Shown here: positions 1 through 8,666 of the stretch, piece by piece
How the letters are laid out: each line of letters starts with the position of its first letter
Numbering within the stretch: the first letter of the stretch is position 1
Assembly (NCBI GenBank): GCA_019930625.1
Contig: CP082844.1
Location: forward strand, 6,386,001-6,450,000
DNA: 64,000 bases
Direction of reading: 5' to 3'
From: Nocardia asteroides
Lineage (GTDB): Bacteria; Actinomycetota; Actinomycetes; Mycobacteriales; Mycobacteriaceae
The notes under the pieces: model-generated
The model's database searches: none
Seen by the model: only the letters and a program-made list of their open reading frames with translations
Told to the model about the DNA's origin: nothing
Program-made: the position numbers and the translations under genes

Positions 1-56
1 ACGCATGGCGATCCGACCGGCCCGTCGACACCGGCCCCTGCGCCTCCTGACCCGCG

Positions 57-641
57 TCAGGAAGCGTCGGCGACGATCACCACACCGCTCGACGCGTCGA
101 GCAGCGGAATCGTCCGCTCCGCGGCGTCGTCGACGTGCACGCGCGGGTGCGGGGGCAGTTCGGTCTCGAAATAGGTGCCCGGCCCGTAGAACTGGCCGTA
201 CTTCACCACCACACCGTCGAAGTCCAGCACGGCCGCTTCGTGCTCCTGGATCACCGCACCCCGGCCCGCGGGCGGCTCCCACGCGATGCTCTGCGCGAGA
301 AAGCGTTTGGCCCCCGCTGCCCGCGCGGCGGCGATCAAGTTCCGGGTGCCCTCGGTGCGGATGCGCGCGTTCGCCTCGGCCCGCTCCGGCAGCAATGCCG
401 CGTCGTCCGGCAGATCCGTGAGCTGATGCATCACCATGTCGGCTCCGAACCCGGCCACCGCGGCGATCACAGCTTCCACGTCGTAGACATCGCACACCAC
501 CGGCTCGGCGCCCGCCGCCCGCACCTGGTCGGCCTTCGCCGCCGACCGGGTCATCCCCGCCACCTCGTGCCCCGCCTCGATCAGCAGCGGAAGCAAGCGG
601 ACACCGATCACGCCGGTCGCACCGGCCAGGAAGATGCGCAC
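57..641 (-). CDS. NAD(P)-binding epimerase-like protein, short
   Basis: This is a 194-residue NAD-dependent epimerase/dehydratase-like protein of the extended SDR fold. The Rossmann motif GATGVIG lies at residues 7-13, directly after the GTG start chosen because the fold begins there; no ATG gives a sensible N-terminus. A later HVDDAA segment is typical of the substrate side of these enzymes. Relatives usually have about 290-330 residues, and here the protein stops soon after the HVDDAA segment, so roughly the last third is missing. It may be a truncated, non-functional copy. The substrate cannot be predicted. It is followed upstream on the same strand by a GNAT gene, about 80 bp away. Confidence 0.65.
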   Translation of the reverse strand: MRIFLAGATGVIGVRLLPLLIEAGHEVAGMTRSAAKADQVRAAGAEPVVCDVYDVEAVIAAVAGFGADMVMHQLTDLPDDAALLPERAEANARIRTEGTRNLIAAARAAGAKRFLAQSIAWEPPAGRGAVIQEHEAAVLDFDGVVVKYGQFYGPGTYFETELPPHPRVHVDDAAERTIPLLDASSGVVIVADAS

Positions 642-721
642 GGTGTCATTTTGCCGCGCCTGCGCCGTGGCGTGTTCGCGGGCCCTGACTCCGGCAAGGC
701 CGAGTAGCGCGGCGCGATAGC

Positions 722-1210
722 TCAACGGCAGCTCACCCAAGCGGTGACCGCATCGTCGTTCACGGTGTATCCGATCCCGCGGGCGGTGAGCATGCGCAGC
801 ACCGCCGTGTTGTCCGCTGTGGTGCTCACGAAGATTCGCGAGTAGCCCTCGACGGTCGCGCGCTGGATCAATGCGGTGAGCACCGCCGTTCCGACGCCCG
901 ATCCCCGGCGGGAGCGGCCGATCCATACGCCCGCCTCCGCTGCACCCTTCGCGGTGGGGAGCGGACACAGGCGCGCAGCCCCGACCACCTCACCGTCCAC
1001 GCATACGCAATAGGTCGATTCGACCGGCGGACTCGCCAGCGCCCGGCTTCGATGGAACTTCCGGAAGCTCGCTTCCCGGTCGGCATTCCAGCTCGTATCG
1101 GGTCCTTCGACCGGCATCACTTCGCCTGGCTCCGCGTCCGCCACCGCGGTGCGCAGCAGATCGGTCAGCAGGTCTTCATGGAGCGGTTCGAGGGTGACAT
1201 GACCGGGCAC
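722..1210 (-). CDS. GNAT family N-acetyltransferase
   Basis: The 162-residue product has the GNAT fold, with the acetyl-CoA pyrophosphate-binding loop RRGSGVG at residues 101-107 after a GVWIG beta strand, and a C-terminal segment on alternating strand and helix that ends the fold. GNAT enzymes transfer an acetyl group from acetyl-CoA to an amine of a small molecule or protein; the acceptor cannot be told from sequence. The length is normal for the family. It lies between the short epimerase gene and the GMC oxidase gene on the same strand, but the spacing does not force an operon. Confidence 0.8.
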   Translation of the reverse strand: MPGHVTLEPLHEDLLTDLLRTAVADAEPGEVMPVEGPDTSWNADREASFRKFHRSRALASPPVESTYCVCVDGEVVGAARLCPLPTAKGAAEAGVWIGRSRRGSGVGTAVLTALIQRATVEGYSRIFVSTTADNTAVLRMLTARGIGYTVNDDAVTAWVSCR

Positions 1211-1261
1211 GACCCGATCCTGTCATCGGGCCCGCCCGCACGCGACCGGTTTTCCGCCCGC

Positions 1262-2959
1262 TCAGACCGGGGTGATCGGCAGTCGCAGTGCGCCGGGCGC
1301 GGCGACCGGCACCACGGGGTTCTTCGGTTCGATCGGCGCGAGTCGGCGGTAGGCGTCCCCGAGGGGCGGGCGCGGGTCGTCCTCGCCCTTGTTCGGCCAC
1401 AACGACATGGCGCGTTCGGCTTGGGCGGTGATGGTCAGGGAGGGATTCACGCCCAGGTTCGCCGAAATGGTCGAGCCGTCGGTGATGTGCAGGCCGGGGT
1501 GACCGTAGACGCGGTGATACGGGTCCACGACGCCGGTCTCGGCCGAGTCGCCGATGGCGCAGCCGCCGATGAAGTGACCCGTGATCGGGATGTTCACCAG
1601 CTCCGTCCAGGCCCCCTGCGGAAGGCCGCCGACCTTCTCGGCGATCCGCCTGGTGACCTCGTGGCCTTCCGGAATCCAGGTCGGCGGCGCGACGCCCTCC
1701 CCCGGCTTGGTCGTCATTCGCCTGCCGAACAAGCCGCGCTTGGTGTAGGTCACGATCGAGTTGTCGACGTTCTGCATGACGAGCACGCCGATCATGCGTT
1801 CTGACCAGCGTCGCGGACTGTGCAGCCGAATAAGATGGCGGCGTTGCGCGATCAGTTCCTTCACTCCCAGCAACCAGCGCGCCCTGCCTTCCTGAGCGTC
1901 CACCAGCACGGTGGTCAGCAAACTCATCGCGTTGCTGTCCTTGCCGTAGCGGACCGGCTCGATGTGGGTGTGATCATTGGGGTGGATCGATGAGGTGATC
2001 GCGACACCTTTGGTGAAGTCGGCGTCCCTGCGCAGAGAGCGCGCGCCGAGCACCGCTTCGGAGTTGGTGCGGGCAAGATACCCCAGCCGCGGCGAGACAT
2101 GCGGCAGGCTGCCGCTGTCACGCAGCCGGTGCAGCAGTTTTTGGGTGCCCAGCGCGGCCGCCGCGAAGATCACCTGGTCCGCGGTGAACGTCTGCTTCGC
2201 CTTGCGGACCCATCGCCCGGTGCGCACCGTCCGTACTTCGTAGCCGCCCGCAGGCCGCGGCCGCACGTCCGTCGCCGTCGTCAACGGGTGCACTGTGGCC
2301 CCGGCCTTTTCGGCCAGATAGAGGTAGTTCTTCACCAGCGTGTTCTTCGCGCCGTGCCGGCAACCGGTCATGCACTCGCCGCAGTGCGTGCAGGTCGAGC
2401 GCGCCGGTCCGGCTCCGCCGAAATACGGATCTGCGATCTGCTGGCCGGGGCGGGAATCGTTGTCGGCGAACAACACACCCACCGGCGTGCGGCGGTAGGT
2501 ATGGCCGATGCCCATGTCCTGCGCCACCGAACGCAGAATCCGGTCGGTCGGAGTGGTCGCCGGATTCTGCGTGACGCCGAGCATTCGTTTGGCCTGGTCG
2601 TAGCACGGCGCCAGCTCGGAGCGCCAATCGGTGATGTGCGCCCACTGCTTGTCGCGGTAGAACTTCTCCGGCGGCTCGTACAGCGTGTTGGCGTACACCA
2701 GCGACCCGCCCCCGACCCCTGTCCCGCTCATGACGAAAGTGTCGTTGAGCAGCGTCATCCGCTGGATGCCGTAGCAGCCGAATTTCGGCGCCCACAGGTA
2801 CTCGCGCAGATGCCAGGAGTTCTTCGCGTACTCGTCGTCGGCGAATCGGCGACCGGCCTCCAGCACGCCGACCCGGTATCCCTTCTCGGTCAACCGCAGG
2901 GCGGCAACGCTGCCGCCGAAGCCGGACCCGATGACGAGCACGTCGTAGTGGCTGTCCAT
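1262..2959 (-). CDS. choD: GMC oxidoreductase, cholesterol-oxidase (ChoD) type
   Basis: This 565-residue FAD enzyme belongs to the glucose-methanol-choline family and matches the ChoD type known from Mycobacterium. The FAD motif GSGFGG is at residues 11-16, a cysteine-rich CTHCGECMTGC segment lies near the middle, and the C-terminus has the GMC signature (HPGLHITDGS, then GVNPSLTI). No signal peptide is seen, so it is probably cytoplasmic. The start is the ATG immediately before the nucleotide-binding strand; an in-frame GTG/ATG further upstream would add non-homologous residues. ChoD-type enzymes are assigned to sterol oxidation, but real activity on cholesterol in this subgroup is debated, so another alcohol substrate is possible. 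Confidence 0.8.
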   Translation of the reverse strand: MDSHYDVLVIGSGFGGSVAALRLTEKGYRVGVLEAGRRFADDEYAKNSWHLREYLWAPKFGCYGIQRMTLLNDTFVMSGTGVGGGSLVYANTLYEPPEKFYRDKQWAHITDWRSELAPCYDQAKRMLGVTQNPATTPTDRILRSVAQDMGIGHTYRRTPVGVLFADNDSRPGQQIADPYFGGAGPARSTCTHCGECMTGCRHGAKNTLVKNYLYLAEKAGATVHPLTTATDVRPRPAGGYEVRTVRTGRWVRKAKQTFTADQVIFAAAALGTQKLLHRLRDSGSLPHVSPRLGYLARTNSEAVLGARSLRRDADFTKGVAITSSIHPNDHTHIEPVRYGKDSNAMSLLTTVLVDAQEGRARWLLGVKELIAQRRHLIRLHSPRRWSERMIGVLVMQNVDNSIVTYTKRGLFGRRMTTKPGEGVAPPTWIPEGHEVTRRIAEKVGGLPQGAWTELVNIPITGHFIGGCAIGDSAETGVVDPYHRVYGHPGLHITDGSTISANLGVNPSLTITAQAERAMSLWPNKGEDDPRPPLGDAYRRLAPIEPKNPVVPVAAPGALRLPITPV

Positions 2960-3077
2960 GCGCTCGAGCCTATGGCGGCGAACGCGCAGGCCGGAGGAGA
3001 GATACGGACGCGATATCGAGATTTCCGGCCATACTCGCAATCGGTCTGCACCGCAGCCAGCCGCGCGGATCGGCTGC

Positions 3078-4847
3078 TCATTGTTGGTCGGATGCCGGCC
3101 TCTCGTCGACGTCGGCTTGCCGGTCCGCTGCCGCGACCACAGCGTGAGCGACGTGGGTGGTGCGGCCTGCGTGGGCTTCGGTGCGCATGCGTTCGGACAT
3201 ATGGGGATAGTGCAGTTCGAAGGCCGGGCGTTCGGAGCGGATGCGCGGCAGTTCGTAGAAGTTGTGCCGCGGTGGTGGTGAGGTGGTCGCCCATTCCAGG
3301 GAGTTGCCTTGGCCCCACGGATCGTCGACGGTCACGACCTCGCCGTATCGCCAGCTCTTGAACACGTTCCACACGAAGGTGAGCATGGAGACGCCTAGCA
3401 GGAAAGAGCCGATCGTGGACACGGTATTGAGCGCGGTGAATCCGTCGTCGGGCAGGTAGTCCGCGTAGCGGCGAGGCATTCCCATGCTGCCGAGCCAGTG
3501 CTGGATCAGGAACGTCAGGTGGAATCCGATCAGGGTGGTCCAGAAATGGATTCTGCCGAGCCGCTCGTCGAGGAAGCGGCCGGTGAGTTTGGGGAACCAG
3601 AAGTAGATGCCCGCGAAGGTGGCGAACACGATGGTGCCGAACAACACGTAGTGGAAGTGGGCGACGACGAAATAGGTGTCGTGCACGTGGAAATCCAGCG
3701 GCGGGCTGGCCAGGATGACGCCGGACAGGCCGCCGAGCAGGAATGTCACGATGAACCCGACCGAGAACAGCATCGGTGTCTCGAAGGTCAACTGGCCCCG
3801 CCACATGGTGCCGATCCAGTTGAAGAATTTCACCCCGGTCGGTACGGCGATCAAGAAGGTCATCAGCGAGAAGTACGGCAACAGGACCGCGCCGGTGGCG
3901 TACATGTGGTGCGCCCACACCGCCACCGACAAAGCGCCGATGGCCAGGGTGGCGTAGACCAGGGCGGTGTAGCCGAAGATGGGTTTGCGGCTGAACACCG
4001 GAATCACCTCGGTGACGATGCCGAAGAACGGCAACGCGATGATGTACACCTCGGGATGCCCGAAGAACCAGAACAGGTGCTGCCACAGGATCGTGCCCCC
4101 GGTGCCCGGATCGTAGATGTGACCACCCAGATGCCGGTCATAGGCCAGCGCCATCAGCGCCGCGGTGAGGATCGGAAAGGCCAAGAGCACCAGGATGCTC
4201 GTAACCAGAATGTTCCAGGTGAAAATGGGCATCCGGAACATCGTCATCCCCGGCGCACGCAGGCAGATCACCGTGGTCGTCATGTTGACCGCGCCGAGGA
4301 TGGTGCCGAGACCGGAGACGGCGAGACCCATGATCCACAGATCCGCGCCCACTCCCGGCGCGTGCTCGGACAAGCTGAGCGGGGTATAAGCGGTCCACCC
4401 GAAATCAGCCGCGCCGCCCGGAGTGATAAAACCCGCGGTGGCCATGCTAGCCCCGAACAGATACAGCCAGTAGCTGAACGCGTTCAGCCGGGGGAACGCC
4501 ACGTCCGGAGCGCCGATCTGCAACGGCAGAATGGCGTTGGCGAAACCGAAGACGACCGGTGTCGCGTAGAACAGCAGCATGATGGTGCCGTGCATGGTGA
4601 ACAGCTGATTGTATTGTTCGGGCGAGAGGAATTGCAGTCCGGGCGCGGCGAGTTCTCCGCGCATCAGCAGCGCCATCAAGCCGCCGATCAGAAAGAACCC
4701 GGTCGCCGAGGTGAGATACAGGATTCCGAGCACTTTGGGGTCGGTGGTGGTGACCATTTTCCACAGGAACGAGCCTTTCGGCCCGACTCGCGCGGGGTAC
4801 GGCCGCGTCGCCTCGACAGGTGGAATTTCACGCGCCATCGCAGCCAT
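3078..4847 (-). CDS. ctaD: cytochrome c oxidase subunit I
   Basis: The 589-residue protein is the catalytic subunit of an aa3-type terminal oxidase in the plasma membrane, where it reduces oxygen and pumps protons. About twelve membrane segments are visible, with the haem/CuB motifs FGHPEVY and [15 protein letters not shown] carrying the metal-ligand histidines. The ATG is preceded at good spacing by AGAAGG; a second ATG nine bases later is also possible. The other oxidase subunits are not nearby, which is normal in Nocardia and mycobacteria, where ctaD stands apart from ctaC/ctaE. Members of this group may carry several ctaD copies, so this could be a paralogue. Confidence 0.93.
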   Translation of the reverse strand: MAAMAREIPPVEATRPYPARVGPKGSFLWKMVTTTDPKVLGILYLTSATGFFLIGGLMALLMRGELAAPGLQFLSPEQYNQLFTMHGTIMLLFYATPVVFGFANAILPLQIGAPDVAFPRLNAFSYWLYLFGASMATAGFITPGGAADFGWTAYTPLSLSEHAPGVGADLWIMGLAVSGLGTILGAVNMTTTVICLRAPGMTMFRMPIFTWNILVTSILVLLAFPILTAALMALAYDRHLGGHIYDPGTGGTILWQHLFWFFGHPEVYIIALPFFGIVTEVIPVFSRKPIFGYTALVYATLAIGALSVAVWAHHMYATGAVLLPYFSLMTFLIAVPTGVKFFNWIGTMWRGQLTFETPMLFSVGFIVTFLLGGLSGVILASPPLDFHVHDTYFVVAHFHYVLFGTIVFATFAGIYFWFPKLTGRFLDERLGRIHFWTTLIGFHLTFLIQHWLGSMGMPRRYADYLPDDGFTALNTVSTIGSFLLGVSMLTFVWNVFKSWRYGEVVTVDDPWGQGNSLEWATTSPPPRHNFYELPRIRSERPAFELHYPHMSERMRTEAHAGRTTHVAHAVVAAADRQADVDERPASDQQ

Positions 4848-5021
4848 CGTGCACCTTCTTCCTGGTCGGACGCGCACGCCGTACCCGGGAATCGAGGCTC
4901 TAAACCCGGGTGAAAGGCGAGGCTCGCCCGCTCGGTGTTCTCTCGATGACCGTTCCCGATCGGTGGCCATGGCGCGTACCGACCCACAGGCGAGGCTGCG
5001 GCCCGGCGAACGGTTTCGTGG

Positions 5022-5432
5022 TCAGGTGTGCGCGGGCAGAAGTTCGGCGACGAGTTCCTCGACGAGAGTCTTGATCTCATCCCGAATCGGGCGCACCGAC
5101 TCGACACCCTTGCCCGCGGGGTCCTCGAGCACCCAATCCCGGTAGCTCACCCCTGGAAATACCGGGCAGGTGTCACCGCAGCCCATCGTGATGACGACAT
5201 CGGAGGCTTCCACGGCGTCGAAAGTGAGAATCTTGGGCGATCGGTCGGAGATATCGATGCCGATCTCGCGCATGGCCTCGACCGCGGCCGGATTAATGGA
5301 TTCGGCGGGTGCACTACCTGCTGAGCGAACTTCGATCTCGTCTCCGGCGAGGTGGGCGAGGAAGCCTGCGGCCATCTGGGAGCGGCCGGCGTTATGGACG
5401 CAGACGAACAGAACACTGGGCTTGGATGCCAT
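5022..5432 (-). CDS. arsC: arsenate reductase, LMW-PTP fold
   Basis: The 136-residue protein has the low-molecular-weight phosphatase fold used by thiol-dependent arsenate reductases. The phosphate-binding loop C-X5-R is at Cys11-Arg17, and ITMGCGDTCP supplies further cysteines. It reduces arsenate to arsenite, which the pump encoded just upstream on the same strand expels. In actinomycetes the reductant is likely mycothiol with mycoredoxin, or thioredoxin; the sequence alone does not decide. It is the last gene of an arsR-acr3-arsC operon, 70 bp after acr3. Confidence 0.9.
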   Translation of the reverse strand: MASKPSVLFVCVHNAGRSQMAAGFLAHLAGDEIEVRSAGSAPAESINPAAVEAMREIGIDISDRSPKILTFDAVEASDVVITMGCGDTCPVFPGVSYRDWVLEDPAGKGVESVRPIRDEIKTLVEELVAELLPAHT

Positions 5433-5502
5433 GAATCAATGGCCTTTCAGCTGGTGGAGATGTCGGATACGGTCGGCACCAACAGCAGTGCGCGGGTCAC
5501 GC

Positions 5503-6624
5503 TCATCGCTCGAGCACCTTTTCCTGCGTCGAGTCGGCAGGTGTGGGTGCGGCGGGGGTGGTGAGACGGAAGCGTGTGCGTAGTGCCAGGGAGACGTACA
5601 CCAGCCCGACGAGGACGGGGACTTCGATCAGGGGTCCGACGACTCCGGCGAGGGCTTGGCCGGAGGTGGCGCCGTAGGTGGCGATGGCGACGGCGATGGC
5701 GAGTTCGAAGTTGTTGCCCGCCGCGGTGAACGCCAGTGTGGTGGTGCGTTCGTAGCCCAAGCCCATCACAGCGCCGAAGAGGTAGCCGCCGCCCCACATG
5801 ATGGCGAAGTAGGCCAGCAGCGGGATCGCGATGCGCACGACGTCGAGGGGTTGGGAGGCGATTTGTTCGCCTTGCAGGGCGAACAGGATCACGATCGTGA
5901 ACAGCAGCCCGTACAGCGCCCACGGCCCGATGCGGGGCAGCAGTGTGGATTCATACCAAGCGCGGCCTTTGGCGCGTTCGCCGTAGCGGCGGGTCACGTA
6001 ACCCGCCAGCAGGGGGATGCCAAGGAAGATCAGCACCGATTTCGCGATCTGCCACGGCGAGGTGTCGATCGTGGTCTGCTGCCACCCGAGCCAGCCGGGC
6101 AGCACCGACAGGTAGAACCAGCCCAGCACCGCGAACATCAGCACCTGGAACACCGAGTTCAACGCCACCAGCACGGCGGCGGCTTCGCGGTCGCCACAAG
6201 CCAGATCGTTCCAGATGATGACCATCGCGATGCAGCGCGCCAACCCGACGATGATCAACCCGGTGCGGTACTCCGGCAGGTCCGGCAGCAACAGCCATGC
6301 CAGAGCGAACATCAGCGCTGGACCCAGCACCCAGTTCGACACCAGCGACCCGATCAGCAGCTTGCGGTCGCCGGTGACGGTGTCGAGCCGGTCATAGCGC
6401 ACCTTCGCCAAAACGGGGTACATCATGATCAGCAGCCCGATCGCGATCGGCAGCGAAATGCCATCGATCTCCACCGCGCTCAACCCATTCCCCAGACCGG
6501 GGATCATCCGCCCCAGCAGCAGGCCCGCGGCCATCGCGACACCGATCCACACCGGCAGGAACCGATCCAGCGTCGACAGCTTCGCCACCACGGCATGGTC
6601 GCGTGTTGTGGTGGCGGCGCTCAC
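5503..6624 (-). CDS. acr3: Acr3-type arsenite efflux transporter
   Basis: This 373-residue, about ten-span membrane protein belongs to the ACR3 branch of the bile/arsenite/riboflavin transporter superfamily. The conserved Cys of the fourth segment is present in GLARCIAMVIIWNDLA, and AAGNNFELAIAVAI is another family signature. It exports arsenite across the plasma membrane. The start is a GTG that overlaps the stop codon of arsR (GTGA, four bases), showing translational coupling. The gene is followed by arsC, so the operon covers sensing, efflux and arsenate reduction. Confidence 0.92.
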   Translation of the reverse strand: MSAATTTRDHAVVAKLSTLDRFLPVWIGVAMAAGLLLGRMIPGLGNGLSAVEIDGISLPIAIGLLIMMYPVLAKVRYDRLDTVTGDRKLLIGSLVSNWVLGPALMFALAWLLLPDLPEYRTGLIIVGLARCIAMVIIWNDLACGDREAAAVLVALNSVFQVLMFAVLGWFYLSVLPGWLGWQQTTIDTSPWQIAKSVLIFLGIPLLAGYVTRRYGERAKGRAWYESTLLPRIGPWALYGLLFTIVILFALQGEQIASQPLDVVRIAIPLLAYFAIMWGGGYLFGAVMGLGYERTTTLAFTAAGNNFELAIAVAIATYGATSGQALAGVVGPLIEVPVLVGLVYVSLALRTRFRLTTPAAPTPADSTQEKVLER

Positions 6625-6998
6625 GCGTGCACCCCCGCGGCGGCGCCGCTTTCGACCAGCAGCACATCCGACAACCGTTGCAGCGCCTCGGGGATCACCC
6701 GGTAGTAGACCCAGGAGGCGCGGCGCTCGCTGGCCAGCAGCCCGGCCTCGCGCAGCACCTTCAAATGATGTGAGATCGTCGGCTGCGTCAGGTCGATGCC
6801 CTCGGACAGATCGCACACGCACGCTTCCTGCCCTTCGCGCGAGGCGATCGCGCTCAGCATCCGCAGCCGCACCGGGTCCGACAGCGCCTTGAACACACCC
6901 GCCAGCTCGGCGGCGGTCTGCGCGGGCAACGGTTGGCGCACGATCGGCGCGGCCGTACACGCTTGTACGGGAACGATCGGAAGCTGCGACTTCGACAT
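6621..6998 (-). CDS. arsR: ArsR family arsenic-responsive repressor
   Basis: The 125-residue winged-helix repressor carries the arsenite-sensing CVC motif (Cys60 and Cys62, in EACVCDLSEG) directly before the recognition helix TQPTISHHLKVL. ArsR proteins leave their operator when arsenite binds these thiols. An additional cysteine at residue 14 sits in a non-conserved N-terminal arm. The ATG was chosen because upstream in-frame sequence overlaps the operator. The inverted repeat at 7006-7023 lies just upstream of the start, which fits autoregulation of arsR-acr3-arsC and possibly control of the divergent genes. Confidence 0.92.
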   Translation of the reverse strand: MSKSQLPIVPVQACTAAPIVRQPLPAQTAAELAGVFKALSDPVRLRMLSAIASREGQEACVCDLSEGIDLTQPTISHHLKVLREAGLLASERRASWVYYRVIPEALQRLSDVLLVESGAAAGVHA

Positions 6999-7005
6999 GG
7001 ACCTA

Positions 7006-7023
7006 TATTGATCGATATCAATA
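7006..7023. promoter_or_regulatory. ArsR-type operator
   Basis: Seven-base inverted repeats TATTGAT and ATCAATA are separated by CGAT, eight bases upstream of the arsR start. ATTGAT/ATCAAT half-sites are typical of ArsR/SmtB operators. The site lies in the control region between arsR (minus) and the cysteine-protein/merR pair (plus), so it could influence both directions. Confidence 0.75.
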
Positions 7024-7115
7024 CTGGATCGCAAGCGAACAGTGGGCGAACAGAGTGCACGGACTGTTCCGTTCGGGTTGCATCCGGTACCCAGGTACAG
7101 GCTTACCGTGAGGTC

Positions 7116-7466
7116 ATGACGATGATCACGCCTTCTCCCGGCGATCGGGTGCCGGACTCCTGCACCCTGCCCACCGCCGAGCAACCGGTTCGGGTCGCGG
7201 AGTTCGACCGCTTCTTCGCCGAGTTCGTGCGGCGCGCGCGCCAGCCGACCCGCACACGGCTGGATCTGCTGCTGGACGCCGACGCCGAACCCACCGCCCG
7301 CGATCTTGCCGCCCGCGAGTCCGCCTGCTGTTCTTTCTTCGCCTTCACCTTCGACTCCACCATCGATGGGCTGGTGATGCGCATCGAGGTGCCCGGCAAC
7401 CAGGTCGAGGTCCTCGACGCGCTCGCGGTGCGGGTCGATGCCGCGATCGGCGGGGACCGGCGTTGA
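7116..7466 (+). CDS. small protein with a SACCSFF motif, linked to MerR
   Basis: The 116-residue protein is of unknown function. It is hydrophilic, has no signal peptide or membrane segment, and contains a vicinal cysteine pair in ESACCSFF at about residue 72, preceded by a predicted helix. An isolated Cys is also present near the N-terminus. Proteins with this ESACC motif are often found beside metal-responsive MerR regulators in actinobacteria, which suggests a metal- or metalloid-binding role; this is inference. It is translationally coupled to the following merR gene by a TTGA overlap and is divergent from the arsenic operon. A start six bases downstream is equally possible. Confidence 0.65.
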   Translation: MTMITPSPGDRVPDSCTLPTAEQPVRVAEFDRFFAEFVRRARQPTRTRLDLLLDADAEPTARDLAARESACCSFFAFTFDSTIDGLVMRIEVPGNQVEVLDALAVRVDAAIGGDRR

Positions 7467-7906
7467 CCGGGTTGCGCACCAGCCGGCTTGCCGCGGCCGC
7501 CGGGGTGAATACCCAAACGCTGCGGTACTACGAGCGCCGTGGGCTGCTCGCCGAACCGGAGCGGTCACTGGGCGGACACCGGCTGTATCCGCAGGAAGCG
7601 CTGACGGTGTTGCGGGTGATCAAGGCCGCCCAGCGGCTCGGGTTCACCCTCGAAGAGATCGCCGAACTGCTCGACCTCACCCGGATCGGGCGCCGACGCG
7701 CCGACGCCGGGTTGCAAACCCGCGCGACGGCGAAACTGGCGGAGATCGACGCGAAGCTCGCCGAGCTGACCGCGGTGCGCGACACCCTGCGCGCCGCGAT
7801 CGCGGCCGGATGCGACGACCTGATCGCATGCAGTGAAAGCCCGCGCTGCCCAGTGCCCTTCACCGACGATCACAGCGACGTCACCGGATGCCACCGTGAC
7901 TGTTGA
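7463..7906 (+). CDS. MerR family metal-responsive regulator
   Basis: The 147-residue protein has the N-terminal MerR winged helix (AAAGVNTQTLRYYERRGLL, residues about 12-30), a dimerisation coiled coil, and a cysteine-bearing C-terminus with GCDDLIAC, RCPVP and GCHRDC. Such C-terminal cysteines bind thiophilic metals in MerR sensors. The start is a TTG overlapping the stop of the upstream gene, since translation from it gives the full helix-turn-helix; a TTG nine bases on is an alternative. The ligand is not determined; soft metals or arsenic are reasonable because of the neighbouring arsenic operon. Confidence 0.85.
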   Translation: MTGLRTSRLAAAAGVNTQTLRYYERRGLLAEPERSLGGHRLYPQEALTVLRVIKAAQRLGFTLEEIAELLDLTRIGRRRADAGLQTRATAKLAEIDAKLAELTAVRDTLRAAIAAGCDDLIACSESPRCPVPFTDDHSDVTGCHRDC

Positions 7907-7928
7907 ATGAGCCACCGCGTCCCAGCGT

Positions 7929-8143
7929 TCACCGAGCGTTGACCTGGTCGCGCAACTCGACGACCGCGTCGATCGGATAACCGACCTCGCCGAGCACGGA
8001 CGCGATCATCTCCTCGGCCTCCCGCAGCAGCGCATCCCCGCCAGCGTGGAACGCAACTCGACCGCGCGGCGATCGTGCGTGCGTCGAACACCTTCGACCA
8101 GGCCTCGCGACTGGAGGCGCTGGATCGCTGAAGTCGGCTTCAT
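7929..8143 (-). pseudogene. remnant of a MarR family regulator
   Basis: Read on the minus strand from 8143, the sequence gives MKPTSAIQRLQSRGLVEGV, then RRTHDRRAVELRSTLAG: the recognition helix and wing of a MarR repressor. At a run of four C (8036-8039 on the plus strand) the frame is lost, and the next frame continues with GDALLREAEEMI to a stop at 7929, the expected C-terminal helix. One inserted base restores continuity. The N-terminal half of the regulator is missing and is replaced by the start of the divergent merR gene. This is a truncated and frameshifted remnant; a sequencing error could explain only the frameshift. Confidence 0.6.
8129..8142. promoter_or_regulatory. TGAAGTC/GGCTTCA dyad at the merR start
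   Basis: This 14-base imperfect dyad differs by one base from the perfect dyad in the monooxygenase promoter at 9925-9940. It touches the ATG of the MerR gene, but no good -35/-10 pair surrounds it. It also encodes part of the MarR remnant on the other strand, so the resemblance may be partly chance. Confidence 0.35.
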
Positions 8144-8666
8144 GCCGAGGTCTGCTCAGGAGCCGGTAACGTTCTCGATCGGCGAGGTGGCCAGGCGGTG
8201 CGGCGTGGCGGTGCCCGCGCTGCGGTGGTGGGAAAAGCAGGGCCTGCTGGTGCCTATTGCTCATGAGTCCGTGCGGCGGCGGTACGACGCGGCGGGCGTA
8301 CGGCGGATCGCGTTGATCCAACTGTTGCAGCAGACAGCGCTGATGAGTCTTGATGAGATCCGCACGGTGCTGAGCGGCGAACACCACTCGGGAGGGTGGC
8401 GGCAGGTTGTCCGGGCGCGCCTGGCCGCCTGCGAGGAGCAGCGGCTTCGGTTGCAGGCGGCCCAGGCCTACCTGTCCCACACGTTGACATGCCAGCGCGA
8501 TGACCCGATCGACGGAGGCCCATACCTTGCCGAGGAGATCGACAGGTACCTGAAGTCTGTCGGCGACCGTTCCTGTGATCACGCACCGCGGACGCCGCGG
8601 CAGCCTCAGCGACGCTCCGAAGCACTGACCGAACTATCCATCGACGGGCGGAAGGGCCGCCCGTAG
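8142..8666 (+). CDS. MerR family regulator, probable activator of the adjacent monooxygenase
   Basis: The 174-residue protein begins with a MerR DNA-binding domain (FSIGEVARRCGVAVPALRWW, followed by the wing RRRYDAAGVRR) and continues with a coiled-coil region rich in Leu, Gln and Arg. It has few cysteines, so it probably senses an organic or redox ligand rather than a soft metal. Its stop codon directly abuts the stop of the convergent FAD monooxygenase gene. The monooxygenase promoter contains a perfect dyad in a 19-bp spacer, the classic MerR arrangement, which makes this protein the obvious candidate regulator. The last 30 residues are low in homology. Confidence 0.82.
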   Translation: MPRSAQEPVTFSIGEVARRCGVAVPALRWWEKQGLLVPIAHESVRRRYDAAGVRRIALIQLLQQTALMSLDEIRTVLSGEHHSGGWRQVVRARLAACEEQRLRLQAAQAYLSHTLTCQRDDPIDGGPYLAEEIDRYLKSVGDRSCDHAPRTPRQPQRRSEALTELSIDGRKGRP

